Shown here: positions 18,155-26,978 of the stretch, piece by piece | Numbering within the stretch: the first letter of the stretch is position 1 | Layout: each line of letters starts with the position of its first letter | Origin: DRKI01 sp011051875 | GTDB lineage: Bacteria > Desulfobacterota > Desulfobulbia > Desulfobulbales > Desulfobulbaceae | Direction: 5' to 3' | DNA: 64,000 nucleotides | Assembly (NCBI GenBank): GCA_026990385.1 | Contig: JALXDL010000037.1 | Location: forward strand, 1 to 64,000 | Position numbers and translations under genes: made by a program | The notes under the pieces: generated by a model | What the model saw: only the letters and a program-made list of their open reading frames with translations | Databases searched by the model: none | Told to the model about the DNA's origin: nothing

Positions 18155-18619
18155 TTACTGCTTTATCAATTCCTTCCGAAGCAGTCTTTTGTAATATGCA
18201 ACATCAAGGTATATACAAGTTGAGGTAATTATAATAGCAATAGAAGAAAACATAATGCCATGTTCTGCACCTGCCAAAATGTTTCCTGTTTTAATGTAGG
18301 ATAATACCCCTATCGTTACCCCAATAACAACAGAACTTATTGTAGTTAGATAATACTCTGGCCAGTAGTGATTGTAGTGCAGTAAGGTTTCATTTTGGTT
18401 TCGTTCAATCCTGAAAGATACGATTGGGTAAGGACCTAGCCAAGGTCCACCAAATATCCTTGCTATTCGAAATACTTTGCATTTTATAAAGTCAGAACTT
18501 TCTTCCAGTACTGAAATTCGGTTATATTTTTTCAAAGACTGTTTAATCAAACTAACAGAAATAAATTTATCACCAAATTTTATTGTTCCTGATTCAGATA
18601 TAACTATTGAGTTGGACAT
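18155..18619 (-). CDS. Small membrane protein, 154 residues
   Basis: Not recognised. A soluble N-terminal ~85 residues is followed by two hydrophobic segments (about residues 91-108 and 118-138) and a basic tail (YYKRLLRKELIK). It is AT-rich with no ribosome-binding site, and lies between two putative cassette boundaries on the same strand as its neighbours. It could be a cassette-borne protein of unknown function. Confidence 0.6.
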   Translation of the reverse strand: MSNSIVISESGTIKFGDKFISVSLIKQSLKKYNRISVLEESSDFIKCKVFRIARIFGGPWLGPYPIVSFRIERNQNETLLHYNHYWPEYYLTTISSVVIGVTIGVLSYIKTGNILAGAEHGIMFSSIAIIITSTCIYLDVAYYKRLLRKELIKQ

Positions 18620-18676
18620 ATTTTTTTACGGTTATGGCATTTAAGCTCAGAAAGGTCGGGTCAATTGCGCTTGTTG

Positions 18677-19354
18677 TTATAACTTTAGTAACGCTGTATC
18701 CTCATTTTTATACAAATTTAGAAAATAGTTTAATTCACGTATTTTCTCAACAGGAGAAGGGATTAAAGATGCAATAGAATATATGAAAAATCCCAAAATT
18801 ATACCAAAAAATGAAATAATTGCTAATGATGCAGGTGATGCTGACCTCAATAATGAAACTATCAGTGCAATTATAACAGCTATCGTAAATCCACTAAATC
18901 TTTTCGCATAAAGACCACTAACATTTTCCATTTCCTCCCTAGAGGAAAGTATTTCAAGCAATATTTTTATGTTCTCTGGAACAATATTTTCTTTTATTAG
19001 TTTGTGTCTAAATTTTAGATATCTTATTTCTTGGTGACGATAATTTTCTGGAGGGATTTGGCTCAAGTCATGTTTGCTATAAAATTTCTCTTTATAAATA
19101 TTTTTTGCTTTATGACCAGCCAGCAGAAAAATAATTTCAAAAAAGACAACACCAGCAAGCCATAGGTTTTTATTGCCTGGAAGATCGAAAAGTTGGGTGC
19201 TTACGACTGCAACAACAAGCATTACAAAAAAAAATGCCGACACAATTAGAACAATTTTATGCATCCAAGAAACTGAACTGTAAATGTCACTCATTATTCT
19301 TGTTCGTTTACAGTCTTCCATATAAGATTTCCACACAATATTCCATTGAGTCAT
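18677..19354 (-). CDS. Membrane protein with split helix pairs, 225 residues
   Basis: Not recognised. Two N-terminal helices (about residues 33-56 and 65-80), a ~70-residue soluble middle (ILLEILSSREEMENVSGLY) and two C-terminal helices (about 150-170 and 175-192). The layout resembles two-pair membrane proteins of the SLATT or DUF-type found in defence loci, but no motif proves this. ATG 19354 is chosen over the TTG one codon upstream because AAGGAA is well spaced from it. It is AT-rich. Confidence 0.6.
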   Translation of the reverse strand: MTQWNIVWKSYMEDCKRTRIMSDIYSSVSWMHKIVLIVSAFFFVMLVVAVVSTQLFDLPGNKNLWLAGVVFFEIIFLLAGHKAKNIYKEKFYSKHDLSQIPPENYRHQEIRYLKFRHKLIKENIVPENIKILLEILSSREEMENVSGLYAKRFSGFTIAVIIALIVSLLRSASPASLAIISFFGIILGFFIYSIASLIPSPVEKIRELNYFLNLYKNEDTALLKL

Positions 19355-20046
19355 CAAAGGTTCCTTTTTAGTTATAACAATAGATTAATCTGATCTGAAT
19401 AACATCATCCCAGAATCCAGGAATGACGAGGCAAGCTGATTTTACAACTGGATAACATGAGAAAATGCTGTGGTATACGGATTCTCGATATCGCTACAAT
19501 TTCATACCATACAACAGGTTCTATGTTTTCATGTTTACTTTGACAGTATGACTTGATTCTGTCAAGCTGCAACATCATAGAAAAATAGCATTTCAGCAGG
19601 ATACGCTCTGGCGCAACGATTTTTCATAAACTGATAATCTACGTTCAGGAAGTGTAAAGCGTAACGGAGGTGTTACGCTCAGGGCCGGTTCGCTGGTCTC
19701 GCGCAGGAGAGCAGGCTCTCCACTTCATGCGAGTTGCTCTGGGGGGATCCTGGAAGAGAAAAGAGCTGGTCTGCCGGCTGATTCCGTCGCTCTGCCCGTT
19801 GACGTCGTTACCGGAGAGCGGTGAGGGCCACTGTCGCAAGGGCGAAGGCAAATTGTCCATGGGTCTGCTCTTGCCAGGAAGGGGGCCGGTTTCGAGGCTG
19901 GTAACGATCACCTACCGGTGTGCCCGCAGGGATCTTTGGCGGGGTGGGCGTTTTTTTGTCGTGGTGGCGTCGGCCGGCCGTGGACTGGGAGGGCCAGGGC
20001 CTGGTCTCCTGCGGGCTGCTGGTTTTTTCCGTGGCAGATCGTGCGC
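19355..20046. other. Intergenic region between the island and btuC
   Basis: About 690 bp. The first ~280 bp are AT-rich, with GTTATAAC (19371-19378), the same octamer as at 18676-18683, and an imperfect palindrome near 19404-19426. From ~19650 the composition is GC-rich, with GGAGAGC-AG-GCTCTCC near 19706. No gene is supported on either strand. No strong T-tailed terminator for the btu operon was found. Confidence 0.55.
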
Positions 20047-21084
20047 TCAGACAAAGATGCGGCGCTGGCGCCGGAGGATGAACCAGATGATCACCGGGCT
20101 GCCAATGAGGGCGGTCACCGCGTTCAGGGGGAGCACCGTGGCCTGGCCCGGGAGCTGGGCAATGAGGTCCGCCACCAGGGCGGTCAGGCCGCCGAGCAAG
20201 GCGGTGACCGGCAGGAGACGGCGGTGGTCCGAGGTTCCGGCAACCACCCGGGCCAGGTGGGGCACGGCGATGCCGATGAAACCGACCGGTCCGCAATAGG
20301 CGGTGACGCCGCCGACCAGGAGGGCGGTGAGCGCGATCACCACCAGGCGGGTGGCGAGATAGTCAAGCCCCATGGATCGGGCATAGTCCTCGCCCAGGAG
20401 TAGCCCGTTGAGGGGCTTGCCCACCAGCAGGGAGGCTGCGCAGGTCACGAGCAGGACCGGCAGGAAGACGTGCATCTCCTGCCAGGTGACATTGGCAAAG
20501 CTGCCAAAGGTCCAGGCAAGGTACGCCTGCACCATCTCCGGCCTGCTGAAGTGGATGAGCACCGAGACCACGCTGGAGAGGGCAAATCCGCCCAGGATGC
20601 CGATGATGAGCAGGGTCATCACGTCGCGCACCCAGCGGGCCGCGACCAGGATCGCCAGCAGGACCAGGAAGGCGCCCAGGGCCGAGGCCGCCACCAGCAG
20701 CATGTTGCCGCCCAGGCCCAGCCCCTCGATGAGCCGGGCGCCGCGCTGGCTGATGGCCGTGCCCAGCACCACCAGGGCCACGCCCATGGAGGCGCCCGAG
20801 CTGATCCCCAGGACCGACGGCCCGGCCAGGGGATTGCGGAACAGGGTCTGCATCATGAGGCCGCTCAGCGACAGGGCGGCGCCGGCGGTGCAGGCGGCAA
20901 TGGCCTTGGGCAGGCGAAAGACCATGACAATGGTCTCCCAGCTCCCCTTGACCGCGCCGTGGCCGAGCAGGATGGACAACACCTGGTCCGGCGGGATGGA
21001 CACCGTGCCCAGGGCCAGGTCAAGGAGAAAGGCAGTCCCGGTCAAGACCAGGATGATCGGCAGCAGCAGGCCCCACCGTTTCAT
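20047..21084 (-). CDS. btuC: BtuC/FecCD-type ABC permease
   Basis: A 345-residue inner-membrane permease of a type II ABC importer, with about ten hydrophobic segments. FecCD-family motifs: SGLMMQTLFRNPLAGPSVLGISSGAS near residue 75, GEDYARSMG (the L-loop region contacting the ATPase) and VTAYCGPVGFIGIAVPHLAR. It starts in an ATGA overlap with btuF. The riboswitch, CbiZ and BtuF in the operon point to corrinoids as cargo rather than ferric siderophores, which use the same family. It is the last gene of the operon. Confidence 0.88.
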   Translation of the reverse strand: MKRWGLLLPIILVLTGTAFLLDLALGTVSIPPDQVLSILLGHGAVKGSWETIVMVFRLPKAIAACTAGAALSLSGLMMQTLFRNPLAGPSVLGISSGASMGVALVVLGTAISQRGARLIEGLGLGGNMLLVAASALGAFLVLLAILVAARWVRDVMTLLIIGILGGFALSSVVSVLIHFSRPEMVQAYLAWTFGSFANVTWQEMHVFLPVLLVTCAASLLVGKPLNGLLLGEDYARSMGLDYLATRLVVIALTALLVGGVTAYCGPVGFIGIAVPHLARVVAGTSDHRRLLPVTALLGGLTALVADLIAQLPGQATVLPLNAVTALIGSPVIIWFILRRQRRIFV

Positions 21085-22217
21085 TGCAGTTTCCGGTAGT
21101 AGTAGAGTTGATGGTCGGGCAGCAGGTCAGGATGAAAGATCCTGATCAGGTCGGCCAGGATCACGTCCGGCCGGACCATGCCCGATTCCCAGTAGTCGTT
21201 GGCGCCGGCGGCGTTGACCCGCTGGTCGCGGTTGTACAGGCGGCCGGTCCGGACGGAGCGGAAATCCGCCATGCGCGGCGCGGCGCGGAGTGCCTGGGCC
21301 AGGGAGCTCCAGATGCCGGTGTTGACCCAGAACGCGGCATCCACTCCCCGGTCATAGACCTTCTCGATGGCCATGGGCAGGGAACCGGTGCCCCGCAGGT
21401 CCTTCCAGATATAGTCGGCCCCGGCATCGGCCAGGAAACGGGCCATGAAACTGTCTCCCCTGGGCACGTACCAGCGGCCGGAAAAGGGGGTGTTGGTGAG
21501 CACGGTGGGCCGGTGGCGCACGGCGCGGGTCAGGGCGGCAAGGCGCAGGTACCGGCTCTCCATGGCCGAAAAGATCCGCTTCGCCTCCGCCCCCTTGTCA
21601 AAGAACAGGGCCACGAACTTCAGCCATTCGGCCCGGCCCAGGGGATGAGGCTCCATGTATTCGGCGTCAATGGCCACCTTGAGCCCGGCCTCCAGCAGCT
21701 TGGGATAGGCGTCCCGGAAGGTGCCGGTGCCAAAGGCCAGGACCAGGTCGGGCTTCAGGTCGAGGACGGTCTCCACCTGCAGGTTCGGCCCCCGGCCCAC
21801 AGCCCTGATCCTTCCCTCGGCAAAGGCCCTGCGGACCGACGGGGTATAGACCCGGTCCGGGGTGGAAAACCCCTTCAGCCGGTCCACCAGTCCCAGGACA
21901 TCGAGAAAGGCGAGATGGGTGGTGGAGAGCGATACCAGCCGCCTGACCGGGGTCTCCACCACCTGGCAGTCGTCATAACCCGCCGGTGTCGGGGTGCCCC
22001 GGGGCTTGAGCAGGTAACGAAACCCGCCCTTTGCGCCGGGCCAGGGATCGGTGACCGTGACCAGGGTCACGCCGTCCCGGTAGCTGACTGAAAAACCGTG
22101 CGCATAGCGGACAGTGACCCGCCCGTCCCGCGCCCCGGCGGCTGCCCCGCACCCCGGCGCCAGGAGCAGGAAGCCGCAGCCAACGACCAGGATGAAAAAA
22201 AGAATCCGTCTTACCAC
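21081..22217 (-). CDS. btuF: BtuF-like periplasmic substrate-binding protein
   Basis: A 378-residue class III substrate-binding protein for the BtuCD-type importer. The N-terminus is a hydrophobic export signal; cysteines near residues 14 and 23 (VVGC, APGC) could serve as a lipobox, so it may be a lipoprotein. Core motifs: RRLVSLSTTHLAFLDVLG near residue 89 and the LKPDLVLAFGTG loop. The start is a GTG overlapping the upstream gene by 7 bp. Corrinoid binding is inferred from context; the fold is shared with siderophore and haem binders. Confidence 0.82.
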   Translation of the reverse strand: MVRRILFFILVVGCGFLLLAPGCGAAAGARDGRVTVRYAHGFSVSYRDGVTLVTVTDPWPGAKGGFRYLLKPRGTPTPAGYDDCQVVETPVRRLVSLSTTHLAFLDVLGLVDRLKGFSTPDRVYTPSVRRAFAEGRIRAVGRGPNLQVETVLDLKPDLVLAFGTGTFRDAYPKLLEAGLKVAIDAEYMEPHPLGRAEWLKFVALFFDKGAEAKRIFSAMESRYLRLAALTRAVRHRPTVLTNTPFSGRWYVPRGDSFMARFLADAGADYIWKDLRGTGSLPMAIEKVYDRGVDAAFWVNTGIWSSLAQALRAAPRMADFRSVRTGRLYNRDQRVNAAGANDYWESGMVRPDVILADLIRIFHPDLLPDHQLYYYRKLQ

Positions 22218-23194
22218 AGGACATCCTCCAGCGCTTTTTTCTGGATCGCGATCTTTTCCCGCCAGGCCGCCTTTTCCCGGAAGGTGAACTCAAACACCAC
22301 GTCCTCCGGCTCCACCAGGTCAAAGAGGGCGCCAATGGCCGGATCGGTGAACGGTTCATGGGGGTCGATCCGGTTGACGTGCCGCCTGGCCGCGGCCAGC
22401 CGCTGCCAGAAGTCTTTGCCTGCGGCCGGGGCGGCGGCGGTCCTGCTCTCCCTGATATAGTCGCCGCTCAGGCCGCAGGTAAGATGGATGGCGCGTATTT
22501 CCCGGGTCAGCGCTCCCAGCTCCGCCACCGCCTTGAGCAGGTAGCGGACCGCATCCGCCTCGCGGGTGAAGCCCTGCCGGCTGTGGAGCAGGTGGGCCGT
22601 ATCGAGCACGATACCGCAATGGTCGTGGTGAATCCGCCGCCGCAGGTAGTCGTACTCGGCAGGATCGTGCAGCCTGAAACTCCCGGGCCACCAGAGGTTC
22701 TCAAAAAGCAGCAGGCCCCGGTAGCTGCTTACCGCCAGCGCACCATTGAGAATCTCGCTGCAGATATCCAGGGTCTGCCGCCAGTGCCAGGGAAAATTCC
22801 AGTCATGGATATGGGCAAGGTCACACTGCACCGGGTGAAAGACCACGTAGCGGCAGCCGAGCCTGTGCGCCAGCTCGAACTGGGCACCGTACGCCCTGAC
22901 GAGGCACTCCGGGTCGGTGCCGCCGTAGAAGCGGCGGACATTGTCCATGCTGCCGAACAGCGCCAGCAGCTCCTGCTCCCGGCCCTGCCAGAAGGCCTGC
23001 AGGAAGACGAAGAACCGGAGGTGCAGGCCGTGGATCAGCGGCCGCGGGATGCGGTCAAAGGGATACGCTCCCACGGGCAGCAGTTCCAGGCCGTCAAATC
23101 CCTGCCCGCGGACAAAGGCGGCGATCTGCCGCCAGTCGTCATCAAAGAGCTCCGGCTCGCCGGGATGGGTGGAAAAGTTGAGCAGTTTCCTCAT
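22211..23194 (-). CDS. Xylose-isomerase-like TIM-barrel protein, role unknown
   Basis: A 327-residue protein of the sugar-phosphate isomerase/epimerase-like (AP endonuclease 2) superfamily. Features: MRKLLNFSTHPGEPELF at the N-terminus, GFDGLELLPVG (strand with an acidic metal ligand), CRYVVFHPVQCDLAH, LLLFENLWWPG and GIVLDTAHLLHS, which supply the usual His/Glu/Asp metal site. It starts in an ATGA overlap with cbiZ and overlaps btuF, so it is tightly coupled to corrinoid handling. It might act on a released lower-ligand or aminopropanol-phosphate moiety, or on a sugar part. No function is assigned. Confidence 0.75.
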   Translation of the reverse strand: MRKLLNFSTHPGEPELFDDDWRQIAAFVRGQGFDGLELLPVGAYPFDRIPRPLIHGLHLRFFVFLQAFWQGREQELLALFGSMDNVRRFYGGTDPECLVRAYGAQFELAHRLGCRYVVFHPVQCDLAHIHDWNFPWHWRQTLDICSEILNGALAVSSYRGLLLFENLWWPGSFRLHDPAEYDYLRRRIHHDHCGIVLDTAHLLHSRQGFTREADAVRYLLKAVAELGALTREIRAIHLTCGLSGDYIRESRTAAAPAAGKDFWQRLAAARRHVNRIDPHEPFTDPAIGALFDLVEPEDVVFEFTFREKAAWREKIAIQKKALEDVLW

Positions 23195-24348
23195 GCCCCG
23201 TCCGCCCACTTGTCGGCAAACCCCAGGGCCATGGCCCGGTGGCAGAGGGCGAGAAAGCGCCGGTTGTCCGCGTGCGATGCGGCCCCGGCCAGGGCATCGC
23301 GATAGGAGGCCGCCAGGTCGTAACGGCCGGACAGGGCGCAGGCGAGCTGGGCCGCGGCCGCGGCCATGATATCCTGCCGGCAGGATGAAGGCAGGATGCC
23401 CCAGGCGATCTTGTCGCGCAGGTGGACCATGGCCGCCACCGCCGCCACCACCAGGGGATCGCGGATAATGACATCGATATTCTCCTTCAGGACCTCGGCC
23501 GTCTCCCCTTCCAGGTGGTCGGCGATCCCCTGCCGCAGGGACTGCCGCGAGCAGCCGAACCGCTCCAGGTGGATCCGGGCCGAGCACTGGCCCATGGGCG
23601 TCAGCCTGTTCTGCTTTGCCAGGGCCTCCTTGACCCCGGCAAGGACCACCCGGCCGATCAGCTCGCCCAGCTTGCTGTGCTTGCCCGCCCAGCCGAGCCT
23701 GAAACCGTCCCGGTCCGGGGCGGCGACAATGATCTGGTCGGTGCCGGTGCCGGTGGCCAGGCCGTCGGAGTAGCGGGAGTTGACGGCCAGTTCCTGCAGG
23801 GCCGCGGTCTTGGCCTCGGTGGCGGTGATGATGGACCTGGTCAGGGCCGCCTCGGTGAGGGGCTGGCCGATGAAGAGCATGATGTTGATGGTGCCCGGCG
23901 CCGGTTCCCCGGCCGCTGCCTGCGGCCGGTCCAGGCGGATGAAACCGTCCGCGGTCTCGTGGACCGAGGCCGGATCGCCGGCCCGGCCCGCATTGGTCTC
24001 CACGCCGCCGGTGATCACGGCCCCGACCTCCAGGTCCTGGAAGCTCTCGCGGACAAAGGCGGCGTGGTGCATGTTGGCCGCCGTGCCCATGGTGGCGCAC
24101 TGTTCCGGCGGCAGGCCGTGCGGGGCGCAGATCTCCCGCCGGTAGCGTTCCGGGTCGCGCAGGGCGAGCCTGCGGCCGTGGTTGCACGGCTCGCAGCTCT
24201 GGTGGTTGAGCACATAGCCGAGCCCCCGCCGCATGCCGCCGGCAACCCGGCAGGTGGAGAGGACCAGGTGCGGCTCCAGGAATCTGCCATAGATGATCTT
24301 CCCGGCCCGGTGGATGGCAACGCCGTCATAGAAGGTGGTGATATACAT
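23191..24348 (-). CDS. cbiZ: Adenosylcobinamide amidohydrolase CbiZ
   Basis: A 385-residue enzyme with the CbiZ signature: RVAGGMRRGLGYVLNHQSC near residue 39, AFVRESF, AVITGGVETNAGRAGDP, and the C-terminal half motif ATEAKTAALQELAVNSRYSDG with GTGTDQIIV. CbiZ cleaves the amide between corrin ring and aminopropanol, giving adenosylcobyric acid so the cell can rebuild its preferred cobamide. The protein is longer than the ~230-residue core, with a helical C-terminal extension (about residues 245-385). The start at 24348 follows the exporter gene by 7 bp. Upstream in-frame codons lie inside that gene. Confidence 0.9.
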   Translation of the reverse strand: MYITTFYDGVAIHRAGKIIYGRFLEPHLVLSTCRVAGGMRRGLGYVLNHQSCEPCNHGRRLALRDPERYRREICAPHGLPPEQCATMGTAANMHHAAFVRESFQDLEVGAVITGGVETNAGRAGDPASVHETADGFIRLDRPQAAAGEPAPGTINIMLFIGQPLTEAALTRSIITATEAKTAALQELAVNSRYSDGLATGTGTDQIIVAAPDRDGFRLGWAGKHSKLGELIGRVVLAGVKEALAKQNRLTPMGQCSARIHLERFGCSRQSLRQGIADHLEGETAEVLKENIDVIIRDPLVVAAVAAMVHLRDKIAWGILPSSCRQDIMAAAAAQLACALSGRYDLAASYRDALAGAASHADNRRFLALCHRAMALGFADKWADGA

Positions 24349-24355
24349 CGCGGAG

Positions 24356-25093
24356 CTAATCCCTTGCCTTGTTGACACAGTAATAGGCCATGCCGAAGAA
24401 GACGACGCCGATGACGGCAAGCAGGACCAGGGACATCACGTGAACCGGCCTGCCCAGGGCCGCCGCCCGGATGGCGGTGGAGGCGTGGGTGAGCGGCAGC
24501 AGGCCGAGGATCTTCTGCAGCCAGACCGGCAGCCGGTCCAGGGGGAAAAAGGTGCCCCCCAGGAAGGCCATGGGCGTGATGACGAAGTTGGTGAGCAGGC
24601 TCTGGTCGGCATGGTTCCGCACCACCATGGCCAGGGCCACGGCAAGGGAGGCGAAGAGAAAACAGTTGAGCAGGATGGTCAGCCAGAAGATCGGCGGGTA
24701 GTGCAGCCTGACACCGAACAGGTATCCCAGGCCCAGGGTGATGCAGATGCTCATCAGGGCGCGGCTGATCCCGGCCATGACCTCGCCGGCCACGTAACTG
24801 GCATTGCTGATGGGCGCGGCCTGGAACTCGTCGAATATATGCCAGTAAAAACGGGCCACGTTGATGTCCGTGGAGATGGCAAAGGCCTGGGTCATGCTGC
24901 TCATGGCCACCAGGCCGGGGAGGAGAAAATCCAGGTAGCGGGTGCCGTCAAAGCGGAGTTCGCCGCCCATGGCATAGCCGAAGGTCAGCAGGTAGAGAAG
25001 CGGCGAGACGGCCTGGCCCGCGGCCTGGCGCTTGAAGCGCCGCTTCAGGATAAGCATCTCCCGACGATAGACTGCCAGGCATCCGGTGATCAT
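24356..25093 (-). CDS. ABC-2 type exporter permease
   Basis: A 245-residue membrane permease with six hydrophobic segments. It carries the ABC-2 family motif region around TPMAFLGGTFFPLDRLPVWL near residue 175 and begins with a cytoplasmic YRREMLILKRR. It pairs with the ATPase just upstream (ATGA overlap at 25090-25093). DrrB- and NodJ-like pairs of this kind export small molecules. Why an exporter sits inside a corrinoid-uptake operon is unclear; efflux of a by-product such as a metal-free or wrong-ligand corrinoid is possible. Confidence 0.85.
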   Translation of the reverse strand: MITGCLAVYRREMLILKRRFKRQAAGQAVSPLLYLLTFGYAMGGELRFDGTRYLDFLLPGLVAMSSMTQAFAISTDINVARFYWHIFDEFQAAPISNASYVAGEVMAGISRALMSICITLGLGYLFGVRLHYPPIFWLTILLNCFLFASLAVALAMVVRNHADQSLLTNFVITPMAFLGGTFFPLDRLPVWLQKILGLLPLTHASTAIRAAALGRPVHVMSLVLLAVIGVVFFGMAYYCVNKARD

Positions 25094-25941
25094 TGGCCCA
25101 CCTTTTTTCCGGTCAGGGAGAGAAAGGCGTCCTCCAGGTTCACGCGGCGCATGGTAAAGGCGCCATGGGCACGGAACCTGTCCGCCTCCTCCCGGGTGCT
25201 GAAATACCGGGTCTTCATCCCGCTGTCCTCGACCAGGTCGATGGCCCAGCTTCCGACGCGGGCCATGAGGTTGCTCGGGGTATCCAGGGCCACGATCCGT
25301 CCCTCGTCCAGAAAGGCGACCCGCTCGGCCAGGAACTCGGCCTCTTCGATATGATGGGTGGTGAGAAAGATGGTGGTGCCCTCCTGCTGGATCTTCTTGA
25401 TCAGTGCCCATATCCTGCGCCGGATGGCGGCATCCAGGCCCACTGTCGGCTCGTCGAGGAACAGGATGCTCGGCCCGTGCAGCAGGGCCCGCGCAATGGT
25501 CACCCGGCGCATGAGACCGCCCGAGAGCTTCTTGACCAGGGTCGATGCCCTGTCTGTCATGTCCACGTAGGCAAGGAGCCGGTCGATACGCTCCCGGCGC
25601 GCCTTCTTCTTCATGGCAAAGAGGCGGCAGTGGATATCAAGATTCTCAAAGACCGTGAGTTCCTGGTCCAGGTTCACGTACTGTTGCACGACGCCGAACT
25701 GCCGCTTTGCGGCAATGGCGTCCCGTTCAATGTCAAAGCCGCCCAGGCTGGCGCTGCCGCCACTCATCCGGGTCAGGCCGGTGAGGATGCGGATGGTGGT
25801 CGATTTTCCCGCCCCGTTGGGGCCGAGATAGGCAAAGAGCTGGCCGCCCGGCACGGTGAGGTCGATGCCCTTCAGGGCCTGGACCCTGCCATAGTCCTTG
25901 CGCAGGCCCCGGATCTCGATCATGGCATGGGAACCGCTCAT
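25090..25941 (-). CDS. ABC-2 type exporter ATPase (DrrA-like)
   Basis: A 283-residue ATPase. Walker A GPNGAGKST near residue 41, Q-loop region VVQQYVNLDQELT, signature KKLSGGLMRR, Walker B ILFLDEPTVGLD and the H-loop TTHHIEEAE. The C-terminal ~60 residues resemble the regulatory tail of DrrA-type ATPases. It overlaps the ChlI-like gene and its permease by ATGA, so all three are translationally coupled. Confidence 0.88.
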   Translation of the reverse strand: MSGSHAMIEIRGLRKDYGRVQALKGIDLTVPGGQLFAYLGPNGAGKSTTIRILTGLTRMSGGSASLGGFDIERDAIAAKRQFGVVQQYVNLDQELTVFENLDIHCRLFAMKKKARRERIDRLLAYVDMTDRASTLVKKLSGGLMRRVTIARALLHGPSILFLDEPTVGLDAAIRRRIWALIKKIQQEGTTIFLTTHHIEEAEFLAERVAFLDEGRIVALDTPSNLMARVGSWAIDLVEDSGMKTRYFSTREEADRFRAHGAFTMRRVNLEDAFLSLTGKKVGQ

Positions 25942-26978
25942 GCCGCCGCGCCCTTGACCCGCTGCTGATGGACACTGTCCGGTATCTCCATGAGCGGCTG
26001 CCTCCGGAGCCGGTGCGGCAGGGCCAGGTCCACGGCCTCGCGGACATCGGCGGGCTCCACCGTGTCACGGCCATGCCAGGCGGCAAGCGTCCGGGCGGTC
26101 TTGAGGATGATAATATCGCCACGGTGTCCGTCCACCCCCATCTCCAGGCAACTGCGGCCTATCTCGTAGAGCAGCTCCCTGTCCACCCGCACCCGGCTGT
26201 ATGCCTCCCTTGCCCGGACGATCCTGGCCACCAGCCGTTCCGATTCCTCCTGCCATTGTTCCCGGAACCCCTCCGGGTCTTCATCAAAGGCGACCCGCTG
26301 CTCCATGATCCGGACCCGTTCCTCGATGGAGCCGATGCCGGTGATGGTGACGCAGAGACCGAACCGGTCCAGGAGCTGGGGCCGCAGCTCGCCCTCCTCG
26401 GGGTTCATGGTCCCCACCAGGGTGAAACGGGCCGGGTGGGAAAAGCTGATCCCCTCGCGCTCGATGGTGTTCACTCCCATGGCGGCCGCATCCAGCAGCA
26501 CATCCACCACGTGGTCATCAAGGAGGTTGACCTCGTCCACGTAGAGGATGCCGCGGTGGGCCTGGGCCAGCAGGCCGGGCTCGATCCGGCGTTCGCCCTT
26601 CTGCAGGGCCTGCTCCATGTCCAGGGTCCCCACCACCCGGTCCTCGGTGGCACCCACCGGCAGCTCCACCACCCGGACCCTGGACTCTCTGACCGTCAGC
26701 TCCCCCTGCTCTTCCGGGGTCCGGCCCATCAGGGCGCAGAGCTCCCGGTAGGCGGCGTATTCCGTGTCCGGATCAAGGCGGAAGGGAAAACGGTCAATGA
26801 CCCTGATCCGGGGCAGGATCTCGGCCAGGGCCCGCACGGCGGTGGACTTGGCCGTGCCCTTCTCGCCCCGGACCAGGACCCCGGACAGGCCGGGATTGAT
26901 GATGTTGAGCACCAGGGCCAGTTTCATCCGCTCCTGGCCGACAATGGCGACAAACGGAAAGTTCGGTTTCTTCTTCAC
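25938..26978 (-). CDS. ChlI/BchI-like AAA+ ATPase subunit of a chelatase
   Basis: A 346-residue AAA+ motor. Walker A GEKGTAKST near residue 37, Walker B GILYVDEVNLLDDH near residue 145, sensor 1 LVGTMNPEEGELRPQLLDRFGL, and the MgCheI-type insertions. Magnesium chelatase uses I, D and H subunits; cobaltochelatase uses CobS, CobT and CobN. With a CobN-like large subunit and a ChlD-like subunit two genes upstream, this completes a ChlI/ChlD/CobN-type complex. It starts with GTG in a GTGA overlap. No chlorophyll genes are present, so a role in photosynthetic pigment synthesis is unlikely. Confidence 0.87.
   Translation of the reverse strand: MKKKPNFPFVAIVGQERMKLALVLNIINPGLSGVLVRGEKGTAKSTAVRALAEILPRIRVIDRFPFRLDPDTEYAAYRELCALMGRTPEEQGELTVRESRVRVVELPVGATEDRVVGTLDMEQALQKGERRIEPGLLAQAHRGILYVDEVNLLDDHVVDVLLDAAAMGVNTIEREGISFSHPARFTLVGTMNPEEGELRPQLLDRFGLCVTITGIGSIEERVRIMEQRVAFDEDPEGFREQWQEESERLVARIVRAREAYSRVRVDRELLYEIGRSCLEMGVDGHRGDIIILKTARTLAAWHGRDTVEPADVREAVDLALPHRLRRQPLMEIPDSVHQQRVKGAAA

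Larger units (their letters stand above)
15908..18683 (-). mobile_element. Integron-like cassette array without integrase (CALIN-like), putative
   Basis: An AT-rich block of same-strand genes with no housekeeping function. At two gene starts the minus strand reads GTTATGC directly at or just before the start codon (16783-16777 and 18028-18022). This is one mismatch from the attC core GTTRRRY. Each is followed at a distance by an imperfectly complementary half, giving attC-like hairpins. A degenerate third site lies at 18620-18683. No tyrosine recombinase intI or attI is in the window. Boundaries are approximate, and the 18677-19354 gene may be a further cassette. This is a pattern-based inference, not a profile match. 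Confidence 0.5.

Noticed and set aside
19800..19900. A second, plus-strand cobalamin-riboswitch-like stretch (GCCACTGTC near a GGTGAG)
   Set aside because: The B12-box resemblance is short, the other aptamer blocks are missing or out of order, and no plus-strand gene lies downstream.
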